From Acidobacteriaceae bacterium (lineage in GTDB: Bacteria; Acidobacteriota; Terriglobia; Terriglobales; Acidobacteriaceae), in contig JAUTWY010000001.1 of NCBI GenBank assembly GCA_030838305.1, positions 1-15,195 on the forward strand: a stretch of DNA of 15,195 bases, in the 5' to 3' direction. The translations under genes were made by a program, and so were the position numbers. Positions 1 to 7,061 of this stretch are shown piece after piece; the first letter of the stretch is position 1, and each line of letters opens with the position of its first letter. Under the pieces are notes generated by a model. The model was given only the letters and a program-made list of their open reading frames with translations, had not been told where the DNA came from and made no database searches.

Positions 1-2024
1 ATCTTTTCCCGCAACTCGGCCATGATTTCTTCCACGTCACGATCGCGTTTCGCCTTCAACTTCACCAAGACATCGCCGGTGTTCGCTTCGGTCACGCTAG
101 CCATGCCTAGTTGCAATCCAGTACGCCGCGAAGTACTTTCTACCTCAGGAGTTTCTCGCAGGATCTGTTCCACGAGGCCAACCACGCGGTTGGTTTCCGA
201 CAGCGAACTGCCGGCGGGCATGATGTAAACGAGAACGAATCCTCCTTCGTCCATGGCTGGCAGCAGGTCGGAGCCGGAAAAGTGATAGCAGACGTAAGAA
301 ACCACGACCAGCGCGAGACTGAAAAGAACCAGCAGGCGAGGCCGCTCGAGAGCCCGGCGCAGCCAGTGTTCGTGGAAATTTACAACGCGCAGGAAAAACC
401 CGCTGAGATGCGCCTCCTCAGCGGCCAGCAAGCGTTGCACGTTGTCGGCATCGGATTCATTTTCTGACGCGGCCGCAGAGTGCGGGACTTCCGAGTTCGC
501 GGTGTGCGCCCCGCCTGACTCACGGTTCTCCTTCTCACGCCGCCCACGAATGAAGTACTGGCTCAAGTTGGGCGTCCAGGTAACCGCGAGCGCAAGGGAC
601 GTCAGCAGCGCGACGCTCATGGTGACCGCCAGCGCGCGGAAGAATACTCCGGTGACGCCGGTGATCGCGATGAGAGGAATAAATACCACGACCGGAGTAA
701 TGGTCGAGCCGATCAACGGCACCGTGATTTCGCGTAGCGCGCTCGCGATGGCCTCCATTCGATCCTGGCCTGCATCACGATGCAGCACAATGTTCTCGAC
801 CACCACAATAGCGTCGTCGATGACCAGGCCCACCGCCGCCGCCAGTCCGCCCAGGGTCATCAGATCGAAAGTCTGTCCCATCACTTTGAGGGCGATGAAC
901 GTGACCATGACCGTGACCGGAATCACAAGTCCCGCCACCAGCGACGTCCCCCAATCTCGAAGAAACACAACCAGAATGATCGAAGCCAGCAGCAAGCCCA
1001 TCAGGATCGCATCGCGGACGCTCTTGATGGATTCGCCCACAATGATTGACTGGTCATAAAACGGCTGAATTTCGACGCCCGGCGGCAAGGTCTTGCGAAT
1101 GCGCTCGATCTCGGCGTGGACCTCATCCGCAACCTGTACGGTATTGCCATCGGGCTGGCGATTGATATTTAGCAGCACGGCCGGCTTGCCGTTGGCGGTC
1201 ACGACGGTGTAAACCGGCTTGACGTTCGGCGCGACCGTAGCCACATCTCGAATGCGGACCGGAATTCCGGCGGGAGTGCTCTTGATCACCGTTCCGGCAA
1301 TCTGCTCCGGAGTTTGTACCTGGCCGTTCACCAACCCCAGAAAAAGTTGGTGATTGCGCTCCAGAAGTCCGGGTGAATCGACCAGATTGGCTTTCCGTAC
1401 CGCATCGAGAATGTCGTTTACCGTCACGCTCGCTGTCAGCAGCTTGGCCGGGTCGGGGGTGATTTGAAATTCGGGCTCCTGTCCCCCTTGAATCACGACT
1501 GTTGCAACTCCCTCCAGGCGGTTCAACCGCGGCTTCATCTCGTAGGTCGCCATCTCCCACAGTCGGGTCTGCGGCACAGTCGCTGACGTAACGCTATAGC
1601 CGACGATCGGGAAGCTGGCAAAGGTCATGCGGTGCGCTTCAACTTTGGCGGTTGGCGGGAGCTCCGGTTGCACGCGCGATAGGGCCGCATTGACATATTG
1701 CAAGGTCTGGAACATGTCCAGATCCCAGCGGAAGTACAGATCCACTTCGGCCGAACCCCGGCTGGTGATCGAACGGACGGTCAGCAGTCCGGGCACGCTG
1801 TTGACGGCCTCTTCGATGGGACGCGTCACCATTACCATCATCTGATCAATGGGCATGACGCCGTTGTCCACGGCGATCAGCACTCGCGGAAAATTTGTAC
1901 TGGGGAACACCGACACCGGGATGGTGAAGGCCAGATATCCACCCAGCAGCGCCAGGGTGAGGATCAGGAAAATCATCGGCCGGGAATGGCGCGCCACCCA
2001 ATGATCAGATTTTTTGAGATTCAC
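1..2024 (-). CDS. RND-family efflux permease, AcrB/HAE1-like (3' end cut by window edge)
   Basis: Inner-membrane, proton-driven pump subunit of a tripartite efflux system; the substrate cannot be told from sequence. About 674 codons are visible, open to the left edge, against about 1,050 for the family. I chose the GTG at 2024 because GGAG (2032-2035) lies 7 nt upstream and the frame then runs unbroken. TM1 is near residues 14-33, followed by the periplasmic porter domain with the FRWDLDM segment. TM4 carries GLVIDDAIVVVEN with adjacent Asp403-Asp404, matching the proton-relay pair Asp407-Asp408 of AcrB; this favours the AcrB/HAE1 side over CzcA-type metal pumps. TM7 begins near residue 563 and is followed by LPAMDEGGF, a family-typical start of the second periplasmic half. 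A polar Glu/Ser-rich linker (about 493-537) lies between TM6 and TM7. It is the last visible gene of an operon, 18 bp after the fusion protein. Family is certain; drug versus metal is inference. Confidence 0.93.
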   Translation of the reverse strand, partial: MNLKKSDHWVARHSRPMIFLILTLALLGGYLAFTIPVSVFPSTNFPRVLIAVDNGVMPIDQMMVMVTRPIEEAVNSVPGLLTVRSITSRGSAEVDLYFRWDLDMFQTLQYVNAALSRVQPELPPTAKVEAHRMTFASFPIVGYSVTSATVPQTRLWEMATYEMKPRLNRLEGVATVVIQGGQEPEFQITPDPAKLLTASVTVNDILDAVRKANLVDSPGLLERNHQLFLGLVNGQVQTPEQIAGTVIKSTPAGIPVRIRDVATVAPNVKPVYTVVTANGKPAVLLNINRQPDGNTVQVADEVHAEIERIRKTLPPGVEIQPFYDQSIIVGESIKSVRDAILMGLLLASIILVVFLRDWGTSLVAGLVIPVTVMVTFIALKVMGQTFDLMTLGGLAAAVGLVIDDAIVVVENIVLHRDAGQDRMEAIASALREITVPLIGSTITPVVVFIPLIAITGVTGVFFRALAVTMSVALLTSLALAVTWTPNLSQYFIRGRREKENRESGGAHTANSEVPHSAAASENESDADNVQRLLAAEEAHLSGFFLRVVNFHEHWLRRALERPRLLVLFSLALVVVSYVCYHFSGSDLLPAMDEGGFVLVYIMPAGSSLSETNRVVGLVEQILRETPEVESTSRRTGLQLGMASVTEANTGDVLVKLKAKRDRDVEEIMAELREK

Positions 2025-2031
2025 GCAGTGG

Positions 2032-2035
2032 CTCC
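2032..2035 (-). promoter_or_regulatory. Ribosome binding site deciding the GTG start of the RND permease
   Basis: GGAG on the minus strand sits 7 nt before the GTG at 2024, inside the 18-bp gap after the fusion-protein stop. No ATG in this frame lies near the expected N-terminus, so this site supports the GTG start. Confidence 0.6.
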
Positions 2036-2042
2036 GCGGCGG

Positions 2043-3374
2043 TTATTTCTCACTGGGGGATTCCTTGGGCGCTTCCTTCGGGGTTTCTGCGGGCGCTTCG
2101 ATTTTGACCTTGGTATTGTCGGGCAGGCCGTAAGCGCCGGTCGAGACCACCTTGTCGCTCTCGGTGAGGCCTTCGAGAATCTGCACGTCGTCGTCATGCC
2201 GAATGCCGAGCTTAACCGCTTTCTGGTGGGCTTTGCCGTCGTTGCCAGCAACCATCACCGCGGAACTTCCATCAGCGGCGGTGATCACGGCTGCTGCGGG
2301 AATGACCAGAGCGTCCTTCACCGTTCTTGCCGTGAGCGAAAGTTCTACGCTCGTTCCCGGCTTCAATTGCTGTTTTGGATTCTTGGCTTCGAGCCACACT
2401 TCGACCGTCGTGCTGTTCGGATCAAGCGCGGGACTGACGACCGTAACCTTGCCCTCAACCGGCTCATCCAATCCCGGCACCGTAATCGTTCCTTTGTCCC
2501 CAACCTTCAATAGAGCGGCATCAGCCTGGGGAATGTGCGCCTTGGCAATTACTGCGGCAATGTCCATCACGGTCACGATCGGCGTGCCCGCCGCCGCCAT
2601 TTCCCCGGGATAGAGCGGACGGTCAGTAACCACGCCGTCAATCGGACTGCGAATTTCGGAGTAGCCCAGTTGCGCCTCCGCCCCTAGATATTTGCCTTTG
2701 GCTGATTCCAATTGCCCGGCCGCGGCCTTGAGTTCCTGCTGTTTCCCGACTGCCTGTAACGTATCGAGATGCCGCTTCGCAATCGCGTACTGATTGCGCG
2801 CCTGGGTGACATCCACCCCGGACTGGTCGAGTTCCTTTCGCGGCAAGGCCCCTTGCTCATAGAGTTGCTGTCGGCTTTGGTAAACCTTCTCCTGTGCGTC
2901 GAGCGCTTTTTGTGCTTGCTGCGCGTCCGCCTCCGCCTTCTGCATCTCTTCCGGTACTCCGGCGGCGGTTGTGGTTGCGTAGGTGGCCTGCGCCTGGCTA
3001 AAGGCTCCCTGGGTATCCTGCGCAGCCGCGCTCAGGTCGCGGTTCTCGAGGACCGCCAGCAGTTGTCCCTTGTGCACCGGGCTGCCCCGCTTGACCAAAA
3101 ATTTCTGCACCGGAGCGCTGATCTTGGAAACGATCGCCGCCTGTTGCCGAGGAAATAGAATGGCCTGGGTTTTGATTACGTGTTGGATGGTCGTCTTTTC
3201 GACCGGGACTACCTGGACACTCACGGTCGGCTCTTTATCGCCTTTATCCTTGGAGCAGGCGGCCGAAATCAAGAGAAGGCAGATGATGGCAGCCGGCACC
3301 AGCAGCCTGGGCGACGGGCGGAACGTTTTCCGCAGATGATGATGAGGATGCTCAGCGAGTCGGTGGTGGATCAT
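2043..3374 (-). CDS. RND efflux periplasmic adaptor (membrane fusion protein), probable lipoprotein
   Basis: Links the inner-membrane RND pump to the outer-membrane channel. The protein has 443 residues, slightly long for the family (about 370-420). The N-terminus is long, basic and His-rich, then hydrophobic to LLLISAAC, a slightly atypical lipobox with Cys40 as probable lipidated residue. The first lipoyl half (AIVSKISAPVQKFLVKRG) is followed by VHKGQLLAVLENRDL, a Gln/Ala-rich alpha-hairpin (about residues 110-240) and the second lipoyl half with SEIRSPIDGVVTDRPLYPGE, the standard HlyD/AcrA signature. Beta-barrel and membrane-proximal domains follow, including LKPGTSVELSL and ALVIPAAAV. The C-terminus is a low-complexity Pro/Lys/Glu tail. 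ATG at 3374 is 5 bp after the channel-protein stop, with GGGGAG further upstream at long spacing (12 nt). The neighbours make the role clear; the substrate is unknown. Confidence 0.93.
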   Translation of the reverse strand: MIHHRLAEHPHHHLRKTFRPSPRLLVPAAIICLLLISAACSKDKGDKEPTVSVQVVPVEKTTIQHVIKTQAILFPRQQAAIVSKISAPVQKFLVKRGSPVHKGQLLAVLENRDLSAAAQDTQGAFSQAQATYATTTAAGVPEEMQKAEADAQQAQKALDAQEKVYQSRQQLYEQGALPRKELDQSGVDVTQARNQYAIAKRHLDTLQAVGKQQELKAAAGQLESAKGKYLGAEAQLGYSEIRSPIDGVVTDRPLYPGEMAAAGTPIVTVMDIAAVIAKAHIPQADAALLKVGDKGTITVPGLDEPVEGKVTVVSPALDPNSTTVEVWLEAKNPKQQLKPGTSVELSLTARTVKDALVIPAAAVITAADGSSAVMVAGNDGKAHQKAVKLGIRHDDDVQILEGLTESDKVVSTGAYGLPDNTKVKIEAPAETPKEAPKESPSEK

Positions 3375-3379
3375 TCTGG

Positions 3380-4774
3380 CTAGAAGCTCCCCGTCAGAGT
3401 TTGTAAATTCGCGACTGCAACCCGGTAGCGGACTTGCCCGTCGTCATAACCATTGCGCGCCTGGATTAATGTATTCTGCGCGTCGACGATTTCCAGCACC
3501 GTCGATTCGCCCGCCTGATAGCGCAGAGTGACCAACCGGAGACTGTCGGCCGCCATTTCCGCAGAACTGGCCAATGATTCCATTTCCGCCCGCGACATGT
3601 TCGCCTCTTCGTAAAACTGTTGCAGATGGCTCAGCAGTTGGCGCTGTTCGTGGCTCAATTCCAGGCGCGCCTGATCGCGGCGCAACTCGGCCTGCTTCAC
3701 CTTACTGCGATCCGCTCCCCAATTGAAAATGGGAATCTGCAGGGTCGCTACCGTGGAATAGCCAAGATTCCGCACGCCGTCGGTGCGGATGGCAAATTTA
3801 TTCGAATCGATGCCATAGAAGTAGTCGACGCTCAAAGATGGCAGCAAACCGCCCCAAGCTGCCGTAACTTCATGGTTGGCGGCGGCTAACGCTGCCAGAG
3901 CAGCGCGTAACACAGGATTGTTTTTCTTGCCCGCCACCTGCACTTCGACAAACGCGGGCAGCGGTTCCGGGGTTTGCAGGTCGTCGACCACGCTGAAGTT
4001 CTGGTTCCAGTCGGGAAAGATCATCACCGCGAGGTCAAGCCGGCTGCGCTGCATTGCGAGTTGAGCTTCCTGCAAATCGCGCCGTCTCTGTTGCGCCTGA
4101 ATCGTTGCTTTGACCACATCGGCGCGCGCCGCTTCGCCGCCGTTTTGCAAATCCTGGCTGATCTTTAAAAATCGCTGCGCTTCCGTGTCAGCGCGTTGCG
4201 CCGTTGCGTACTTGCGCTCCGCCACCACCAGGCCGTAATAAGACTGGGTCACTGTGACCACCAGGCCTCGCGCCGCGATCTCAGCCTTGGCTCGCGACTG
4301 TGCCAGGGCAGCCGAAGAGCGCCGATAGTCTGCGTAATTCGTCAGTGAAAGCGCTTCGTGCGCATTTCCCTGGCTGATATATTCGTGCACTCCGTTGTTG
4401 GCAATGAAGCGGCTGGCTGGACAGGTGGCGCTCAGCGCGCAAGCGGTCGGCTGGCCGGTGCCCTGGGTGTAAATAAAAGAGTTGTTGTAAGTCACTGCGG
4501 GAAGTAATCCCGCACGCGCTTGTACGCGATCCTCACGCGCTACCCCCAAATCTGTGAGCGCCGCATGGTACTGGGGATCATTGGCGCGAGCCCTCTCCAG
4601 AGCATCTTGCAGTGTGATCGTTAAGGGACTTGCGTCGTTGGCCGGAACCTTTGCGGCTGGGGATACGCGAAAGGCTTCAGAGGTCGAAGCCACCTGTGCA
4701 GAGACGGCAGTACTCAACGCCGCCAGCACCAAAACGAACATGGTTGCAACACGGCGCGGTCCATTTTGGAACAT
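3380..4774 (-). CDS. TolC-like outer-membrane efflux channel (OEP family)
   Basis: Outer-membrane factor forming the trimeric exit duct of the adjacent RND pump. From the ATG at 4774 it has 464 residues, typical for the family. The N-terminus MFQNGPRRVATMFVLVLAAL continues to a probable signal-peptidase site after VSA (about residue 26). Two OEP repeats follow: the first begins near ITLQDALERARANDPQY, the second near NNPVLRAALAALAAANHEV. Both have long coiled-coil segments, and the IPIFNWGADRSKVKQAE signature and a C-terminal YQAGESTVLEIVDAQNTL helix are visible. Start is uncertain: the frame stays open to a GTG at 4828, but that adds 18 residues ahead of a good signal peptide and has no clear ribosome site. 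The first predicted surface loop contains two cysteines in TACALSATC. It is the first gene of the three-gene operon; its TAG stop is 5 bp from the adaptor. Confidence 0.92.
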   Translation of the reverse strand: MFQNGPRRVATMFVLVLAALSTAVSAQVASTSEAFRVSPAAKVPANDASPLTITLQDALERARANDPQYHAALTDLGVAREDRVQARAGLLPAVTYNNSFIYTQGTGQPTACALSATCPASRFIANNGVHEYISQGNAHEALSLTNYADYRRSSAALAQSRAKAEIAARGLVVTVTQSYYGLVVAERKYATAQRADTEAQRFLKISQDLQNGGEAARADVVKATIQAQQRRRDLQEAQLAMQRSRLDLAVMIFPDWNQNFSVVDDLQTPEPLPAFVEVQVAGKKNNPVLRAALAALAAANHEVTAAWGGLLPSLSVDYFYGIDSNKFAIRTDGVRNLGYSTVATLQIPIFNWGADRSKVKQAELRRDQARLELSHEQRQLLSHLQQFYEEANMSRAEMESLASSAEMAADSLRLVTLRYQAGESTVLEIVDAQNTLIQARNGYDDGQVRYRVAVANLQTLTGSF

Positions 4775-4846
4775 AAGAGTTTTCTTACCGTAACCAAAAA
4801 TTCCTTTAGTTTTCACCGAGCACCTCACAGCTAATCCGTCGTGTCG

Positions 4847-4874
4847 AGGATACCTTCCAAAAATCTGGAAGCAA
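4847..4874 (-). promoter_or_regulatory. Candidate promoter of the efflux operon
   Basis: On the minus strand TTGCTT (4869-4874) and TATCCT (4847-4852) are 16 bp apart, a moderate match to sigma-70 -35 and -10 elements. It is about 70 bp upstream of the chosen channel-gene start. Nearly the whole spacer is taken up by the inverted repeat at 4854-4871. Found by eye; other weak matches exist in this AT-variable stretch. Confidence 0.3.
4854..4871. promoter_or_regulatory. 18-bp inverted repeat, possible operator
   Basis: CTTCCA, six bases, TGGAAG: a perfect 6-bp dyad. It lies between the candidate -35 and -10 of the efflux operon, where a bound regulator would block or distort the promoter. Which protein binds, if any, is unknown; the degraded HTH gene 270 bp to the right is one possible former partner. 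Confidence 0.35.
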
Positions 4875-4903
4875 AAGGCTTATCTTGAGGGCCGTGTCAC
4901 CGA

Positions 4904-4924
4904 CGTGGCAATCCGGATTGCACG
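4904..4924. promoter_or_regulatory. Perfect 14-bp palindrome with outer dyad, possible operator
   Basis: GCAATCCGGATTGC at 4908-4921 is a perfect palindrome. It is flanked by CGTG (4904-4907) and CACG (4921-4924), which form a second dyad centred half a base away. It lies in the non-coding region between the leftward efflux operon and the rightward degraded regulator, 34 bp upstream of the candidate -35. Dyads of this size are typical of dimeric repressor or activator sites. The rest of 4775-5137 shows no convincing gene. Confidence 0.4.
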
Positions 4925-5120
4925 GTATGCGCCTTCCGGAAAAATCGACAAACAGCAATATGCAAGTGACGTCGCAGTCCTCGCTTCTCCAATCCACGGC
5001 CCGCTTTGGGACGGTCCAGCCTAGCACGGTGTTTCTGAACTTCATCTGAAAGCGCTGGGTCTTGCCCCTAACTGCAAGCACCGGCTCGCCCTAGAAATGG
5101 GGTGCTCGACAAACGATAGC

Positions 5121-5129
5121 GAAGGAGAA
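5121..5129 (+). promoter_or_regulatory. Ribosome binding site of the degraded regulator gene
   Basis: GAAGGAGAA precedes the ATG at 5138; the core AAGGAG (5122-5127) has 10 nt spacing. A good ribosome site in front of a frame that stops after 40 codons supports a once-functional gene that was later inactivated. Confidence 0.55.
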
Positions 5130-5137
5130 TTTTAGTG

Positions 5138-5691
5138 ATGGATATTGCCACAATCAAAGTTACGCCGTGCGATCAGCAGGGGCTCGACTTGCTGGTCCGA
5201 GGTTGCGGCAACCAGGAAATCGCCGGGCAGTTGAGCATCAGCCCGCGCTCCGTGAAATAGCATTTGCGCACACTCTTTTTGCGCGCGGGCATTCGGGAGG
5301 GTCGCAAACGGGTGAGGCTGGCTACCGCGGCATTAAGAAAGCAGAACTAAGGTATGTTGCCTCGTGAGGCTTGACTCCCAAGGAACCTACAGGTGGCCAC
5401 CCTGGTCAGGGAGAGCCTTACCAATCACCAAATCGGCAAGCTTGTGGGAACGACCGAGCAGATCATTAAGAATCACTTGCGCAGCACCTTCGACAAACTC
5501 GGCGTCTGGAGCAGGCTTGAGTGGCAATGTATGTTGCCTTCCACGGCGGCAAAAACTGGCTGGAAGAGCCTGAACGTCCCATATTCGCCCAGCCCCGTGA
5601 ACTGGCGAGCTCGGGTGAAAGGCACAGATTTTGCAACTCCGGAGTGCCGGTATGGTTTCCTACTTGGGCCACTGCGTCGTGGCCGCCATAA
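5138..5691 (+). pseudogene. Degraded tandem LuxR/NarL-type HTH transcriptional regulator
   Basis: Once a DNA-binding regulator with two GerE-type HTH domains and no visible receiver domain. From ATG 5138 the frame reads DLLVRGCGNQEIAGQLSISP then RSVK, a clear HTH, but hits TAG (5258-5260) where this helix usually has Gln. Beyond it, HLRTLFLRAGIREGRKRV continues the same domain. The linker is best read in another frame (KKAELRYVAS, TGA at 5365-5367, GLTPKE). One extra base near 5386 returns to the first frame for LQVATLVRESLTNHQIGKLV, TTEQIIKNHLRSTFDKLGVW and SRLE, the second HTH. A missing base near 5522 then shifts to MYVAFHGGKNWLEEPERP, open to TAA 5689-5691. That makes two stops and at least three frameshifts. 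Recognisable homology fades after about 5620. The tandem layout resembles acidobacterial regulators I recall, not checked. It diverges from the efflux operon and may once have controlled it. Confidence 0.8.
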
Positions 5692-5776
5692 GCGTTTGGA
5701 CAACTGCTGCAAAAGGTTTGCACTCTGGCCCGCTCGCCCCGCTTCGGAGTTGAGGCAAGATAATGAATGAAAAAGA

Positions 5777-5802
5777 CTTGTCGGCTCATTGCAGTCGGCA
5801 AG
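5777..5802 (+). other. Hairpin-forming inverted repeat between pseudogene and next gene
   Basis: In plus-strand RNA, CTTGTCGGC (5777-5785) pairs with GTCGGCAAG (5794-5802) over nine positions including two G-U pairs, with an 8-nt loop. No U-run follows on the plus strand. On the minus strand the stem has two mismatches but is followed by TCTTTTTC. It could be a weak terminator or an untranslated-region structure; the function is not established. Otherwise 5692-5884 shows no gene. Confidence 0.25.
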
Positions 5803-5819
5803 CAAATTGCACTGGAAGA

Positions 5820-5846
5820 TTGACCCAAACGAGCGGGCTCGCGAGC
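5820..5846 (+). promoter_or_regulatory. Possible promoter/operator for the 132-residue protein
   Basis: TTGACC (5820-5825) resembles a -35 element; no good -10 follows at 16-18 bp. Just downstream are overlapping dyads, GAGCGGGCTC (5831-5840) and the perfect 10-bp palindrome GCTCGCGAGC (5837-5846). GC-rich dyads of this size arise by chance fairly often, so support is weak. Confidence 0.2.
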
Positions 5847-5884
5847 ATCTTTGAGCTGGCTCCGCAGTCCCTGGGCGGAGCGGC

Positions 5885-6283
5885 ATGGATTACAAAGAAA
5901 CCTTCTGGATGGCTTGCGATTCGACCGAGCAGTTAAGAGCGGAATATGGCCCGTTTCACACCCGGATCGAGGCCGAAGCCGAGGCCCGCAAGCTAGGCTT
6001 TAACTATCTCCTGCGTTACGAACACATGCTCGACGAAAACGAAGAGATCCAGGAAGTTCGCTGTATCTTTTTGGAATTGACAGGCGCGGTTCGACCGGAA
6101 ATCTCTCCGGTCAGCCTCCACACCCGTTGCGCCACCTGCGGTGAGTCTTCCACGCACGACCGGTCCTGGCAGGCGGAAGTGTGGGCAGACATCCACGAGT
6201 TTGAACATTCCCGCCATCACGTGCGCCTTTTCGAACACGCACGGGGCAAGGGTCTGAAAGAAATCGCTGGCTGGCGCGCCTAG
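5885..6283 (+). CDS. Uncharacterised 132-residue protein with CxxC and His-rich tail
   Basis: I do not recognise a named family. The N-terminal half (KETFWMACDSTEQLRAEYGP, then FHTRIEAEAEARKLGFNYLL to about residue 45) looks like a small alpha/beta unit, with an aromatic strand followed by an Ala/Glu helix. A mid-region strand reads EVRCIFLEL. The C-terminal third holds CATC (Cys82, Cys85) and a His-rich stretch HEFEHSRHH (His104, 108, 111, 112), compatible with a metal site; no signal peptide or membrane segment is seen. ATG at 5885 has GGAG 4 nt upstream (short spacing). Amphipathic patterning and a clean start and stop support a real gene. It is convergent with pgl, stops 25 bp apart, and is probably transcribed alone. 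Composition matches the neighbours. Its role is unknown. Confidence 0.7.
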   Translation: MDYKETFWMACDSTEQLRAEYGPFHTRIEAEAEARKLGFNYLLRYEHMLDENEEIQEVRCIFLELTGAVRPEISPVSLHTRCATCGESSTHDRSWQAEVWADIHEFEHSRHHVRLFEHARGKGLKEIAGWRA

Positions 6284-6308
6284 CGTTCTTGCGCCCCACC
6301 TTAAGGGA

Positions 6309-7061
6309 TCACGCAGCGGTGGATAGCTGGCTGGCTGCCGCCCGATCGACAAACCAAATCAACTTGCCATTCGTCGGCTTCACCAATTTGGAGGGGTACT
6401 TCTCAGGCGGGGCGCCGCCTTCCAAGACTTCGTGTAGAACCGCGGCCTTGTCTTCTCCGCTCACTAGGAAGGCGACACAGCGGGCTGCATTCAGTACCGG
6501 CAGGGTGAATGTAATCCGGCTGGCCTTCAACTTTTCCACCCAGTTGGCGACCACCAGCCGCGATTTCTCCTGCAACGCCGCAGTTTCCGGAAACAGAGAC
6601 GCGGTATGTCCGTCCGGTCCCATGCCCAGCAGGATCAGATCGAAGCGGGGAAACTCGCCGGGCGCCAAGCCGAAGAACTTCCGTACCGTCTGTTCGTAGG
6701 CGTCCGCAGCGGCAGCAGCAACCTGCATCTCGGCAGGAACCGGGAAGACGTTGCCGGGGGCAATAGGAACCTTCGACAGAAGCGCTTCTTTGGCCATGCG
6801 ATAGTTGCTGTCCGCATCTTCCGGCGGGACATGCCGCTCATCTCCCCAGAAAAAAAACATCTGAGCCCACGGCAGGGTGGCGCTGGCGTTGGCGGCAATC
6901 AAAGTGTACAAGTTCTTGGGAGTCGATCCGCCCGACAGGGCAATGGTGAAACGCCCACGCTTGGCTACCGCATCGGTGGCGATGCGCAGGACTTCCTCCG
7001 CCGCCGCCTGAAAAAGATCCTGCGGAGTGGTGAGCCGGCGCAGATCGACGGACGCGCTCAC
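6309..7061 (-). CDS. pgl: 6-phosphogluconolactonase
   Basis: Hydrolyses 6-phosphoglucono-delta-lactone to 6-phosphogluconate, the second step of the oxidative pentose-phosphate pathway, in the cytoplasm. It is 250 residues from the GTG at 7061, usual for the DevB/Pgl type related to glucosamine-6-phosphate deaminase. Motifs in order: IALSGGSTPKNLY (about 39-51), FFWGDERHVPPEDADSNYRM (about 68-87) and LLGMGPDGHTASLFPE (about 143-158). Together these are diagnostic; the His of GDERHVPP and of DGHTASLFP are active-site positions in the family. The frame is open upstream to 7103, but GTG 7061 overlaps the glk TGA as GTGA and has GGGAG just upstream, so the short form is preferred. It is the last gene of the operon. 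No terminator with a U-run is visible after its stop. Confidence 0.95.
   Translation of the reverse strand: MSASVDLRRLTTPQDLFQAAAEEVLRIATDAVAKRGRFTIALSGGSTPKNLYTLIAANASATLPWAQMFFFWGDERHVPPEDADSNYRMAKEALLSKVPIAPGNVFPVPAEMQVAAAAADAYEQTVRKFFGLAPGEFPRFDLILLGMGPDGHTASLFPETAALQEKSRLVVANWVEKLKASRITFTLPVLNAARCVAFLVSGEDKAAVLHEVLEGGAPPEKYPSKLVKPTNGKLIWFVDRAAASQLSTAA

Noticed and set aside
1123..1560. Minus-strand 145-codon open frame inside the RND permease.
   Set aside because: Out of frame with the permease, which reads continuously with clear RND motifs; the product is Arg/Gly-rich without domain features.
1698..2513. Plus-strand 271-codon open frame.
   Set aside because: Antisense to the permease start and the fusion protein, both with firm homology signatures; His/Arg-rich shadow translation.
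4806..5081. Minus-strand open frame of 91 codons in the non-coding region upstream of the efflux operon.
   Set aside because: GTG start with no ribosome site, no recognisable motif, overlaps the candidate promoter and dyads; likely chance.
5258..5530. Programmed frameshifting or stop-codon readthrough in the HTH gene.
   Set aside because: Two stops and three separate shifts with no slippery sequence or consistent structure are better explained by decay.
6284..6308. Bidirectional terminator between the convergent gene ends.
   Set aside because: Only short GC-rich pairings such as GGCGC/GCGCC nearby and no U-run on either strand.
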